DNA of 64,000 bases from Actinernus sp. WN-2022 (GCA_030867875.1 JAOWCC010000936.1:15198095-15262094); one strand, 5' to 3'; counted from the first letter of the stretch, positions 34,240 through 45,735 are shown. Translations and numbers: made by a program. Notes: generated from the sequence alone by a model not told the origin.

Positions 34240-35451
34240 CTGAGCAATGGGGTTTTGCCTTGGTTTTTGTGGGCCTTACAGCAGGTGGAACTGGAACTTC
34301 TGGCACTAAAATACAAAAATAACATTATTATTAAGTTAGTTATGGGTATATATATATTGGTTTATGGTAAATAAAGCACTGGTTTCGTTTTAAATACAAA
34401 ATTACAGTGTAATATTATACGTTTCCAGCTGGTATTTTAATATTTTGTTTAGTCTCGAAAGATTAAACAAGCAGTATACCTTTATATGACATGTCCAACA
34501 GTTTGATACATGTAGGTGTATATGCACTGCTTGAGCAAGAGCTAGGTGTTATTGGAGGACAAACACAGAAGGTGTGATTAGCACAGACTCGATTTTGTTT
34601 GAATATTTTCAGAATTTGAATAGTTTCTTTTGTGCAAAAAAATATTTTATACAAAACAATTTGAATTACCTGGAGCTGAGGGGGAACATCTATAACAGTC
34701 ATCCTTTGTTGTCTCTTCTGGGTTGCTTCTGCCCTTGGCTGCTTGTTCAGCATGGTGTCCTGTCCATAGGTGCAGGTGTCATCTAAAGAAAGTTGACTGA
34801 TTTATTCACGGTATATTTCCCTCATACTAAATAACAATATATATAACATGCACTCTCTTAGTTTAATACACTTGTGGTGAAAACAATGTTCAGTACGTGG
34901 AACCCGGTCATAATGAAGTTTTCTTCCTTTCCCTAGGAACTTCTTTATACATGCAGGTTCCACTGTATTGCTAGCCTCCTATAGTAGCCGTTTTGTAGCG
35001 CTTCCATTTCACTCCATTCCGTGGAATGGAGTGAACGGAAGCTCTACATAAATAAACGGCTGCTATAGGACTAGGAGGCTACTGACTACTGTATAATTTG
35101 CCATGCAAACTAAATACAAAAGCACTTACCAAAATCGGAGAATGGCTTATCGGTTTCGATGGCATGGAATAGGAACAACTCCATATTCAACCGACTTCAG
35201 TCTTGGCGTAGAGTCAAGGACTAAAGAAAATCTTATAAAGTCTTCCGGCTTGGAAATATGAACCAAACAAACGCTGGAATTCTTCGTCGGTTCCCACTTC
35301 GCTCGCTTTGTTCGCACGAACCTCAACCACTGGCGTCTTCTCTTCTTTGCTTCTGGCCGATCATCGCTTAAAAACGGGACCATGTGTTAGAGCTGTCCTT
35401 TTTTGAGTCTGGCTCATTCCTACAGCCCCCAAATACACATCTGTTTGGCAT
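34240..35451 (-). pseudogene. THAP-domain protein gene remnant
   Basis: The first exon (35130-35451) encodes a THAP zinc-coordinating DNA-binding domain: MPNRCVFGGC (first Cys pair), then, after a frame break near 35385, KKRRRQWLRFVRTKRAKWEP, TKNSSVCLVHISKPEDFIRF (C..H pair) and a PRLK segment. A second frame break near 35165 precedes a perfect GTAAGT donor. Candidate downstream exons are 34670-34782 and a terminal one from 34305 downward that includes PHCSVCKKPIK. THAP domains occur in P-element-like transposases and in host factors. Here the rest shows no transposase motif. Confidence 0.6.
34974..35088. mobile_element. MITE with TAGCCTCCTA ends
   Basis: Left TAGCCTCCTATAGTAGCCGT and right inverted TAGCCTCCTAGTCCTATAGC flank a core with GGAATGGAGTG/CACTCCATTCC. 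It sits in the first intron of the THAP gene remnant. The termini resemble those of the MITE at 50958-51033. Confidence 0.75.
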
Positions 35452-35744
35452 TTCAAATCGAGTTATTCGCTCGGTTCGCGCTGTTTTTACTGTCTTTGTT
35501 GTTGGTTGTTCGCTTTCTCTCACTACTATGACGTTGCTTTCCGGTTTCGTTCCCAGGCTACTTCCAGACTCCAGCTGACGGCCATTTGGGACAGGGTGCC
35601 CAAATCGGGTTGTTTTACAATGTTTGACCCCAGAAATAAGGTCGAACTCTTACTTTTTTCCTTTTTTTCTCTTCGAATTATTGATAAGAAGGATGTAAAG
35701 AATTTATTAAAAATACTTCAAATTTGGGGTTATAGGCACTTTAA

Positions 35745-37016
35745 GTGCTTTAGGAGGTATCTCCAGTCCCAACTACATCTCGAAAATAAAGATTTTTTTA
35801 TGCTATTGCCTCTTTTTTCTGAAAACGCAGAGAAACCACCATCCAGCCAATTGGATATAGAGAAAACAAAGGATTTTTCAATCGCAATTTTGAGAACTTT
35901 CCCCACACACGATATTCTTCGAAATTAAACCATGGTTAATTTGATCAAAAATAAATTCAAACCACAAAAAGGTATCGAATGAAAATGCATTATTTCGATG
36001 GGTTTCTTTTGAATTTATAAGTATCAACCAATGAAATTACGAGAAATAATACTAGAAAATTAACACCTTTTAACATTCCTTGCCGCAGACACTACAGTTC
36101 TAATCTGGACCATTACTTAATTCCAGAGTATCGCTCCGTCATAGATAATACTTTTTTTTCACATATTCAGTATTTGGGCGAGGCATATATCACTTGGTGG
36201 AGTAGCTTCTGAAATCGTGGTGCGTCGTTTCGTTCAGTGTGGTAAAATTAACGAATATGATGATGCATGTGAATTAAGAATACTTGGTGGACAATCCTAC
36301 TCGTTATCGAGTGATCCCTGGTGATGATGATGATGATGTGAATAAACCGATCCATTGTCCCTGCTGCGCTTTTTACATACGTTTTAAACATTTTTTAAAA
36401 ATCCTAGTTTACTACGGTTTGGATGGCTGAGGTTTGTATTGACAACGTGAAGGGTTATTTTCTGGCTAATTCATATGATATAATATTCAGAAATTAAACA
36501 GAAGGGAATCGAGTACTGAAACTTGGTATTTCACAAAGACCCTATATTAACCTGCCGTTTAATACCCCATTGATAATGCATTGCACCATGTGAGCAGAGC
36601 CTTCTTCCCGCTAAAAGAGAAAAGAAGGCTCTGCTCAAATCCTGTCAAGTGTATATTGAGCATGCTCGAGCGTTGCTTGGATACAATTACGAGATCGTGA
36701 CTTGGCCTTAAGACAGTGGGCTCACACTTGACCACTGGTTCCTCAATAAAATCACTGCGTACTTTCTAGCCCGGAATTTTCATTTCTTGCTGCTCATTCA
36801 AGTAGTTTACGTATTCCTCTATGATTTTCACAAATCTGCCCACCATCGTTTTAGTCCAACAGGTGGCAAGCGTGACGTCATTGATATTTTCAATATATGG
36901 TGAATATATGGAAAATACGCCAATATGGCTCGGTGCAGTTTCGTGTGGTTTATCTTAGTAAAACACTGTCTCCCGCCCATAAATGAATGTATTTATTTTC
37001 AACGATGTACAATTAC
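35745..37016. other. intron 2, unannotated stretch
   Basis: A plus-strand open frame at 35506-35928 has no recognised domain and crosses the element border at 35744, so it is unlikely to be a gene. A short GATGATGATGATGATG run lies near 36324-36340. Otherwise AT-rich intron sequence leading to exon 2. Confidence 0.4.
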
Positions 37017-37333
37017 CTTATCAGCACTGCTCTCTTTGTAAGTTGCCCAAGCAGTGTTATCCATAGATGTCCATATTTTGTACTGTGTTATCCATTCATT
37101 ACTATAACCACTGCCCTGTGTTGCTATGGCACAAAAGACAAACACTGCACCGAAATCTATTTGTAGAAAGTCATTAGGGTTACCATAATAACTTGAAGCC
37201 CAAGCTCCTACACCATTGAGTCTAGCATTGTGGGGATTATATATATAATATCCTGAGTAATAGGATGTTGCTGTAAATCTGTGGTCTTGAATAACGTTGC
37301 TGTCTTCAACTCCAATTGCTTGGTTTTGACAAC
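37017..37333 (-). CDS. secreted discoidin-domain protein, exon 2 (start of F5/8 type C domain 1)
   Basis: A 317 bp minus-strand exon: CQNQAIGVEDSNVIQDHRFT, then NARLNGVGAWASSY, then FLQIDFGAVFVFCAIATQG, then WITQYKIWTSMDNTAW. These are the core strands of an F5/8 type C (discoidin) domain, starting with its first cysteine. The acceptor TCGTATTTTTAG and the donor AAG|GTAATT are good. Phase 1 at the start matches exon 1, and phase 0 at the end matches exon 3 at 16317-16458. Such domains in secreted proteins mediate adhesion or matrix and membrane binding. The frame is intact over the whole exon. Confidence 0.9.
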
Positions 37334-37643
37334 CTAAAAATACGAAAAGAGGGAAAAAAGCGTGTAGATCAACAACAACAACTTTATTCATACCTTCTAC
37401 ATACATGATTTACAATATAATACGAGAACACTGACTAAGGTAAGAGTATAGGACACCTAGAAATAACTAAAAAGCTAATCTAGCTAGGTGACACATTAGA
37501 ATATTGTAAAGTATAAGGTCAGGTACGAGACAGCTACACACTAATATGAAAGAAAGAAAAAAACAACAGACACAACAATAAGTAAGAAATACAGTTTAGC
37601 AACATTAATGCTAGAGGGGGCAGAGAAGGGAACATAAACTTAA

Positions 37644-38096
37644 AGTGCCTATGAACCTTATTTTTTTATTTTAGATACCAATTCTACATCATGTGAATAG
37701 TAGAATGGTACAATATATATTGCTCTGAATGCTGTGCCGCTGAGCTAAGGAGGTTTTAATATCCAAAGTGCTAATTACATGACGTCAGGGGAGGCATCAA
37801 TTATTATACAATTTTTTTCGTTACAATTAAACATTTTTTTTTAATTATCAGTGTTATACCCATGGTTGAGATAAAATGAATTTAGAAATGTGTTTTCCTA
37901 TAGCAGTAGAAACGCCCATTCACAACCACTAAGAAGTGATTGCAGATACCTCCCCTGACGTCATGTAATTAGCATTTTGGGTATTAAAAACTCCTTAACT
38001 CAGCACAGCATTCAAAGCAAAATATATTTTACCATTCTACTATTCACTTGATTTAGAATCGATATCTAAAATAAAAATGTATTGTTCATAGGCACT
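37644..38096. mobile_element. TTAA-flanked MITE with about 155 bp inverted repeats
   Basis: TTAA at 37640-37643 and 38097-38100 flanks ends AGTGCCTATGAAC. The inverted arms (about 37644-37798 and 37945-38096) both contain GTGAATAGTAGAATGGTA and TACATGACGTCAGGGGAGG. The spacer is about 145 bp. The first nine end bases are identical to those of the 31188-35740 element, so the two likely used related transposases. Confidence 0.85.
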
Positions 38097-38762
38097 TTAA
38101 TAAGAATTACTGGAATTAGTAAGAGGCTACAAAGGAGGATTTTAGTTTACTTTTAAAAGACAATCTACTAAGTTTTTTAAATCTTGAATGGAGTTCCAAA
38201 TTTTTGGCACCCTGAAATCAAATTAACTATATCTAAACAAATTATATGTGCTACCTAGCTCGATTAACCTTCAGGTTATTATAGGCTAGCTCATACTTAA
38301 AACTCATTTTTATTAATCTTTTTCACATTATTGTAAACGTTTTTTCCGTTTATGATATATCAGCATTTTTAACCAAATGTCAACACAACCTTAATATTTT
38401 TTTACATATTCCGGTTATTCGGGGGTAAAGGATCGAATGTACTAACAAGCTGCTTTAATTTGTGATAATAAAATATTTCAGACGAATGCTAACATAGAGT
38501 TTGGTTGGTTTATCTGACAGATAGAAAATTATAAAAAATCTTAGTTGTCAGCATATAACACGAGGTGATTTTGATATTATGGGATCATTTATATAGAAAA
38601 GTATCGTGATTGGGCGGAAAGAAGCACAGACAGCTCAATCGTTTGTTATAGATTGTTCGCATTTCACGTTTTTAATCAAAAGTGTTTGTTGAGTTTCTCG
38701 TCAACGATAAATGTGTGCCAAAATAAAGTACATGTATGTAATAAATTCATCTCTCTTGTTTA

Positions 38763-38797
38763 TTCGTTTTTTCGTTTCTTCGTTTCTTCGTTTCTTT
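38763..38797. repeat. TTTCTTCG microsatellite
   Basis: Short run of CGTTTCTT units just upstream of a LINE-like open frame. Confidence 0.7.
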
Positions 38798-39113
38798 GAT
38801 TTTACTCACATATCGACTTAGTATACAACACAACACCTGCATGAACAGCGGAGAGCAAGTTAAGAAAGTTTCCTCTTCATGTTACGCTACCCTTGCCATG
38901 CTGCGCAGACTTAAAACCTTAGCACAATATCATCTGCATCAAAAAGGAAAGCCATTTATTCAACTGACCGAAACCGGAAATGCTTATTTCTCGTCGCTAT
39001 TAAATAAATACGCTATTAAAGGTCAAATTGGGTTCATCCGTGATTATATTACTAGCGATAAACGGCTTAAATGGCACATTTCCTTCACTGAATTTCAAGA
39101 GAGAAGTTTGTAG
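38796..39113 (+). pseudogene. LINE reverse transcriptase C-terminal fragment
   Basis: The first part, VKKVSSSCYATLAMLRRLK, matches the region of CR1-like reverse transcriptases just before the thumb (K(V/I)SS.Y..L..LR.L). The rest does not resemble a LINE and may come from another source. It is a short isolated piece without catalytic motifs. Confidence 0.4.
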
Positions 39114-39569
39114 TTGTAGTAGAACTACTCGAACTAATTTTATTTATGCACCATCATCCAGCTGGATGGCCGATACAAGTTGCGTATAAATGTTGGCCTG
39201 GGAAACCGAAATTAACCGGAATATTATTTAAAAAATCATAAACATAATTTATAAATGTCAAGCGATTTGAATTGGTGTTATACTAGTAAATTAGATGGCC
39301 TAGCCGGCCGCTAGCAAGATTTCAATTTGGTAAACGGATAGTCGCAAAGCTTTCGATTCACAGCAACAGACTAGCTGGGATCCCAACTTCAGAAGCATAA
39401 ACGTAACTTCTATGAGGTCAATCGGTTTGAATTAGTGTAGCAAGATAGACACGGAGACAGCAGAGAAACTTCACAGCAGTAAATTATAAGTCATTTCGGA
39501 ATATTTACCTTAGAAAGTAGCACAACTACAGCATAACCAAATCCTTTCGAAAGCTTCGACGCATCTTCT

Positions 39570-40610
39570 CACGCCGGGCACAAAAGATCGTAAAAAGGCC
39601 GAGGTTGAGTGCACACAAAAAAATAAAATTAATACCATTTCTTTACGACTACTCTAAATTTGAAGAAATTTTGGCAGATTGGTAACAAAGTGAAACTTCA
39701 TTTTTTTGGACAATTGTTTATGTATTCTGCCGTTGTTGTGACGTCATAAGGGATGTCTCCTTTTTTGGTGAAATATAACCTTTAAGACACGTTGCAAACA
39801 GATTATGTGATCAAAATGCTTCATGAAATATATTCATTTAGCAAAATTTTGAACTCTCTACGATAAATATATCCAGAGTTATGGATGATTCACTATTTCT
39901 ATGACGTCATTATCAGTGACGTCAGGCTTCAAGCATAAATCAGACTGCCTACTATAAAAATATCACTAAAGGAAATACTATGACTTCTGCGTGTTAGACA
40001 AAGGTGTTCCGTCGATAAAATTCAAAAAAATCTGAACTGGCTATTTTCTGAGGACATCCAAATATATTAATGACGTCATAATGACGTATACCAAAAATAA
40101 GGCTTCAATTCTAAGCTGTTATACTCAAAAAATCAAAATTCTAAAAAGAACACGTTGTTATCAATAAAAAGTTTTATTATTGAGCAAAATATGATGTACC
40201 AATATTTCGAACTCTAAAAGTTAAAACAAGCGATAGTTTCATAAATGGTTTAATGTTATTTATTTCCCGCCAACTTTTGGTGGGAAAATTGCCAAAATTT
40301 AAAATTGAATAACTTTTGTTTACCTCTACCAATCGAGAACGGGTTTTCGATTCCTTCATTCTCATGAACAAGAGATTTTAAAAAGATATAATAAAACGTT
40401 TTAAGAGGTAATAAAAATTTATAGGAAACCTATTAGAAATGGAGAAATGACGTCGTTGTGACGTCATAACGATGGCTACATTAGCTTAACTTATCAGATT
40501 ATGTTTTGTTGGCATTCATTTATACACCTACCAAAATTCATATATCTACGCCGAACACTTTTTAAAATATAGAAAGCCCGGCCTTTTTACGTTCATTTGT
40601 GCCCGGCGTG
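39570..40610. mobile_element. terminal-inverted-repeat element rich in TGACGTCA sites
   Basis: The ends CACGCCGGGCACAAAAGATC and, inverted, CACGCCGGGCACAAATGAAC continue into GTAAAAAGGCCG, giving about 33 bp arms. Inside are five perfect TGACGTCA palindromes (39739, 39902, 39917, 40071, 40459) plus near matches at 40448 and 40082. TGACGTCA is the CRE/ATF site. No protein is encoded. It looks like a non-autonomous DNA transposon. Confidence 0.7.
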
Positions 40611-41159
40611 TCTCCGATAAAACTTTGTATCCTTAGTCCCAGCGACCAAAGACGGCCGTCAGTTTTGAGATCGCTTTTGCTTGTGTTTCTTCATTTTGTA
40701 AGAGTTTTCATTCCGATGTTAGTTAACATCACGCGAAATTGTTTTCACCCTGACGAGTAAAAGATTCAACCCTGCTCACAAAATATAAATTATTGAACTC
40801 TATCTACTTTACATGCTTTCTGGAAATCTACTATTACTTAATTATCGTCGCGTAGCTAGGTCGACAAATCATAGAACACAAATGCACCACGTTGAACACT
40901 ACCATCGCGTTGATCGAGAATTTATCATTCACATCCAAGAACACAAATCTGCTATATAACCATACACTCCTTCCGAAAAGTTGAATGCTTATGTCTACTA
41001 CTAGTTCATAGTCTTCTCACGACTTTAATGTCTCAACACCATGAGCACCACCATTTAAGAATTATTCGTCTACAGTTCTGCACATGCATAGGAGATATTT
41101 TCAAATTCCGAACATGGTACGAACTAACATGCATCTTCAGAAACGGATACAACATTCAG

Positions 41160-41590
41160 AAATCAAAATCCACCTAACCCTAAAAATCACGTGACCGATG
41201 ATGTCGTCATTACCTCATGACCACTAAGTGAATCGTGGGAACCCAGTATCAGGTCAGTCCAAGTTTGGGCCGGCTGGCATTATAAATGAGGGAGATAAGA
41301 GCATATACTAAAAATCACATGATCGAAGACGTCATCGTTACGTCATCGCCACTAAGTGATTGTTGGGACCCACTACCATGTCTGTCCAGGTTTGAGCCAC
41401 CTGTCAGTAATATTAAGCGAGTTAGCATCCCGAGCATGCACATGTGCAAGGGAATTCTCGCATTCCGACCATGGTACGAATTTTGCTAACAAACAGTTTC
41501 CGAAAAGGATACAGCATTAGTATATGAAAATACATCTAACCCCGATAACTCGTTCCTGCACATGCGTGCATCCACGAGTTAAAAATAACG
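41160..41590 (+). repeat. dispersed repeat family C (AAAATCACRTGAYCGA), tandem copies
   Basis: Two adjacent copies share AAATCACGTGACCGATGATG, GACGTCAT, CCACTAAGTGA and GTCCAGGTTTG. The end reads AACTCGTTCCTGCACATGCG followed by TGCATCCACGAGTTAAAAA. Relatives are at 47691-47819 joined to 52025-52193, and the end alone is at 12505-12562. Confidence 0.65.
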
Positions 41591-41699
41591 CTTATTCTGT
41601 TTCCCGTGATCCGTTCAGTAAAATGTGAACTAAAATGGGATTATAATTATTATATGCTTACTATGCTTACTTGAAGTGTCGAACTTTCCCAGGAAAAGG

Positions 41700-42560
41700 A
41701 TTGAATAGCCGATCGAATAGCCTCGTTCCGCGTATCCAACATGGCGTCTGTCAGAAGGAAGACCCTGGTAAAGGCTGAACTATCACGTATTCTGATCGGC
41801 TCCTCGGTTTTGACACAAAGGTTGTTATAACCACAGAGATGAATTAGTATATAGCTCAATGTTTTCAAATTGTATCATTATAAGACGATTTTAAACAACC
41901 TCAAACATGTTGTGTATGTAGAACAATAGATGAAGTCAGGGGCCCATTGCCAGGAGCGTCCATTTTCCCAATTGGTTCTGTTCCCAGCACAGGGGTAGAT
42001 GTGGCTATATTTAGAATTGCATTTCGCGCGAAATATACAAAGGCCATGTTGTCTTAGCCAATCAGATAGCTATACGCCACTTCTCGTTATTATCATTCTT
42101 CTCACTTTCAACGCGGGAATTCGATTTCTAAATATAGCTACATCTACTCCTGTACTGGGGGACCAGCCCATGACATAGAAACGCTCCTGGTAATGGCTCT
42201 TGATGAAGTGTTTTACTGGGCAGTTTTCTAGTAAATTTCGTCAGTGGAAAATCCAGGAGAAACCATTAAACCTGAACTGTGCTATGGGTTCCTTCGCTTC
42301 AACACTAATGGAATTAACGGCTTTTTAGATTTCTCTTTCAGTTCAGATCAATCCTGCTACTACTATGATACCATTCCACTTCTTCCAATCCGAATAAACT
42401 CCATTTCAAGCCGTTTTAACTGCATGTTTCACGCGGCGTGGTAATACGGTTATCGCAATTATCGCATCTCTCCGGATTGGGATACCTATGGTTTGTCACG
42501 TCATGAAATATTTCCATATTTAGCTTGGCCGCCATATTAGATCTTTCGAAGAATGATTTC
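41700..42560 (+). mobile_element. repeat family B copy with nested hAT MITE
   Basis: Homologous, in opposite orientation, to 58654-59385 over its whole length: ATGGCG...GAAGACCCTGGTAAAGGC near the left and GGATTGGGATACCTATGGTT and GCCGCCATATT near the right. A 265 bp insertion at 41937-42201 interrupts it. The small open frame at 42244-42444 has a counterpart in the other copy, so it is repeat-derived. Confidence 0.8.
41937..42201. mobile_element. hAT-type MITE with 8 bp target-site duplication
   Basis: The element starts CAGGGGCCCATTGCCAGGAG and ends with the inverted CTCCTGGTAATGGCTCTT. GATGAAGT flanks it on both sides (41929-41936 and 42202-42209). The uninterrupted copy of the host repeat on the minus strand near 59120 has a single GATGAAGT at this point, so the borders are certain. 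CAGGG ends and 8 bp duplications are hAT characteristics. Confidence 0.92.
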
Positions 42561-42925
42561 TAAACTTGAACGCAGATGAAAATATTCACGGATCGAACCA
42601 ACTGTACCGAACCGAACCACTGAGAAAACGCGATACATGTGCAAAAGTGAGTGACAGGAAGCCATTTCAATGTACACGGGATGCGACAATACAGATGGAT
42701 TGAAATCTCCACGGCTTTTCTGCTGTTTTTTGTGACGTTAGAGTAGGTTTATTTAGAAAGTATTTCATAATCATCCAGATGTTATTAATGCCTAGCCAAA
42801 TGGGAAAGAAAAAGTGGGTAATTTACAGTCTATATAGCTAAAGCAGATTTTTACGCTTTTACGATTTTTACGCTATTTAGCTTGAATTCAGAATAACGTC
42901 TACCGTTCAGTGATTTGATTACCCC

Positions 42926-43010
42926 CCTGGGGGGGTACTCCCCTATATAGCCCATATGGGGATGTGCTGCTGGATACGGTGTGGTCTTCAGGGTTGTTCT
43001 CTTGAACAGG
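42926..43010. repeat. GGGGTACTCC repeat family, copy 2 (end only)
   Basis: CCCCCCTGGGGGGGTACTCC followed by CCTATATAGCCCATATGGGG. It is a fragment of the family seen complete at 50203-50646. Confidence 0.6.
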
Positions 43011-43139
43011 CTATACACTTTCACTGTGTAGCGCCTTGAACAGGGTTATCAAAATAAGAATACAATATGCATCATTTCGAAATCTTGAATAGGGTATTGA
43101 TTTTATCATTTTTACCGTAACTTGACATTTTTCTATGGA

Positions 43140-43350
43140 ACGATGTATTTCATGATATGTGGTGCTTTCCTCACTGTATGCATTACTTTCGTCATTACAT
43201 ACAATGTTCTCTTTATTATATGCATTACTTTCTACGTTATATGTAATGCAATGACATTGTTTATGCAATGCCTTCGTCATTGTATGTGATGCATTCATCA
43301 TTATATACGGTACATTCGTCATTATATGCTGTGCTTTCTTCACTATATAA
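43140..43350. repeat. 21 bp minisatellite, left part
   Basis: About nine degenerate copies of a 21 bp unit, approximately TATATGCGGTGCTTTCTTCAT. The array continues at 44093-44132 and 44728-44865 after two insertions. Because 21 is a multiple of three, open frames with seven-residue repeats run on both strands. Confidence 0.85.
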
Positions 43351-44085
43351 TAATAATAATAATAATAATAATATTTATATAGCGCTATATCCCATGATTT
43401 GCCCATATCGCTTCACACTACTATATTATAAAAAGCTAGATAAAAAGTAATACAAAAAAGAAAGAAAATTTAAAATAAATGAATAAAAATACTTAAAATC
43501 TCAATAAGCTAATTTAAAAAGATGAGTCTTTAAACATTTCTTTAAAATCTCAACAGAAGCACTGTTTTTTTATATTAAGTGGTAATCTATTCCACGGTCT
43601 ATTTCCAACAACCGAAAAGGTCCATAGATTTTTAAAGGGCTGGCTGGTTCGAATAACAGTTTCTGGGACGCTGACCTTAGGGAGCGCCTAGTAGTTCGGT
43701 AGCTCAGAAGTTCTCTAATGTCTTCTGGCGCAAGGCCATTTAGGGCCTTATAAACCAATAACAGCACTTTAAAATTAATGCGAAAATGAAGTGGAAGCCA
43801 GCGTAAGTACAGGTGTTATGTGATCATACTTCTTAGTTAGTGCCACTATACGTGCTGCATGTGTACAGAGTTCTGAACGTTTTTTGCAGTTTATTAACAA
43901 GGAATTTGGGAAGCCCGTATAGTAAGGAATTGCAATTATCGAGTTCCGAAGTTGTAAAGGCATGAATGATTATTTCAGCAGTATCTTGCGATATTTTCTT
44001 ATTTTAGCTAGGTCCCTAATATTATAATAGGAGGCCGTTCACATCTTCTTAACATGTTCTTCAAGGTTCATGCACTGGTCAAATT
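43349..44085 (-). mobile_element. CR1/L2-like LINE 3' fragment
   Basis: Minus strand: MNLEEHVKKM, IIHAFTTSELDNCNSLLYGL, then KALNGLAPEDIRELLSYRTT, RRSLRSASQKLLFEP and a C-terminal LKTHLFKLAY. The 3' end reads ATAGCGCTATATAAATATTA followed by ATT repeats (43349-43374 on the plus strand). It is 5'-truncated and interrupted by stops. It sits inside the 21 bp minisatellite. Confidence 0.85.
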
Positions 44086-44132
44086 ATATGCAGTGCCTTC
44101 TTCATTAAATGCGGTGCTTTCTTCAACATATG

Positions 44133-44727
44133 CAGTGGCGGATCTAGAGGGGTTCCAAGGGTTCCATGGAACCCCCTTTCTGAAGCCGACCATGTTCTTT
44201 TTGCTCAAAACAGTAGAATGAAATTGATTAATACAATCATTTTAGCGTACGGTACTTCTAACCTGGTTCGATCGGTAAAACTTGGTGGATGATCTACATG
44301 CTTGTAGCAGTTTACAGTTTCCTAATCTACATGTCTTGCTCCACATCGCTTTGACTCTTCATATTACTTCCTGTGAAAGTGAGAGAAGTTTCAGCTAGCG
44401 TAAACTCATAAAGACTAGTAGCCGTTCAACAATGTCTGATAAGAGGTTAAGTGGACTAGCACCAATGAAGATTAATCGCGATGGCTGTGAGAAACGTCTG
44501 ATCCAGAAAAAAATACAGAACTTGTAAAATCATTTGGACAATTACACCCAAGAAGAATGAAACTATCTTTCGTTTTGGATGACCACTCCAGTGAGTGACT
44601 AATATTATAGACATGCTGTAACTGGTTTGTTACTGTCTATGATCTCAATATATATATTTTTTAAACTGCCCTGAAAATTCAGGAAATAGCGTTTCACAGC
44701 CTTTTCAAAATCCTGGATCTGCCACTG
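44133..44727. mobile_element. hAT-like element with CAGTGGCGGATC ends
   Basis: Left end CAGTGGCGGATCTAGAGGGG, right end inverted CAGTGGCAGATCCAGGATTT. ATATGC flanks both sides within the minisatellite, possibly part of a target duplication. No transposase frame is seen in the 0.6 kb interior, so it is non-autonomous. It is the second insertion into the 21 bp array. Confidence 0.75.
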
Positions 44728-44865
44728 ATATGCCATATATACATTCATCATTATATACGATACATTCATCATTATATGCGTTACATTCACCATTGTATGT
44801 TGTGCTTTCCTCATTTTATGCGGTGCTAATTCTTCATTATACTCGGTACATTCATCATAGTCTGT
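44728..44865. repeat. 21 bp minisatellite, right part
   Basis: Six further units (TATACGATACATTCATCAT type) continuing the array of 43140-43350. The minus-strand frame reads heptads such as IMMNVSY. Confidence 0.8.
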
Positions 44866-44869
44866 GTCG

Positions 44870-45560
44870 CATCCGAACTGAACCCCGGTTAAGTTTGTCT
44901 GCGTAACAGCGACCAAAATCGTGTTCCAACCCCCAGCGTGGTTGAAGGATTATATATAATCGATTCTGGTTGGCTTTTAAAAATATAGTGCTCATTCTTA
45001 CGTCTTCTGACTGGCAATTCAACTGTCACTTGTGCGACCTGCCGCTAATTTGAATTTCAAAATATGGCGGCTTTTATGCACGTCGAAAAGAGCAATGTTA
45101 TCTGTACAATATCAGTTTGAAATCGAGGTTCGTTTGACAGAAGATCAGTTGACTGGCCTCTCTTTCGACCGCTCCGTTACTATTACATGCGCATGCTCAA
45201 AACTGTTCAATCAGGAATAAGGTCAAATTCACAGGGTACTCGTTGAATGTTTGGTCATGAAACTTGGAGGATACGTAGCAAGGAGATATCAGAAGTATCA
45301 CGTCGATTGAGTGGATTAAAGGATCAATTTTGCCGTGGAGATGACAGGTATGTGACACGCCATCGCGATCCGCTTGCCGGCCTTTTCTCTCTTTAGGTAG
45401 AGTGAATCCAGGTTTCCTAGAAACTCGTTAAATCGGTCCCCAAACCCCCAAATTCAAGACACAACAACATAATCTTCATCAAAGCAAGTTTATTGTGTTA
45501 TTCATTTGCCATTTAGTGCGATAAAATACCAGATATTCTGGATGTTTGAACCTTCGTACT
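44870..45560. other. intron 1, unannotated stretch
   Basis: No recognisable gene or long repeat. An AATAAA motif on the minus strand near 45500 is compatible with the end of the transcript proposed for the adjacent exon-like frame. Confidence 0.4.
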
Positions 45561-45564
45561 TCAA

Positions 45565-45735
45565 CTGTCAAATAATTTCAAACTTTGAGCTTGGGCTGCT
45601 TGTGATACAAACCACTCCGTCAGATCAACCACAGTGAGTGTTTTGTCTGCGACAAACTTAAAGAACCGCCATATCCGTGCTGTCACAGGGCACAAAAGTG
45701 ACACAAGCCTCGAGTCGTACAACGACCACCCCACC

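Larger units (their letters stand above)
31188..35740. mobile_element. 4.55 kb TTAA-flanked element with THAP and P2X7-like remnants
   Basis: TTAA at 31184-31187 and 35741-35744 flanks matching inverted ends AGTGCCTATAACCCCAAA (18 bp, perfect). A TTAA target duplication is the hallmark of piggyBac-like insertion. A P2X7-like gene (plus strand) starts about 290 bp inside the left end and a THAP gene (minus strand) about 290 bp inside the right end, so the two genes face inward. No piggyBac transposase was recognised. A shorter relative with ends AGTGCCTATGAAC lies at 37644-38096. Confidence 0.6.

Noticed and set aside
35506..35928. 140-residue plus-strand open frame
   Set aside because: It runs across the right border of the TTAA-flanked element and matches no family, so it is most likely accidental.
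43011..43450. CRISPR-like array from regularly spaced short repeats
   Set aside because: The 21 bp units are contiguous with no spacers and the genome is eukaryotic; it is a minisatellite.
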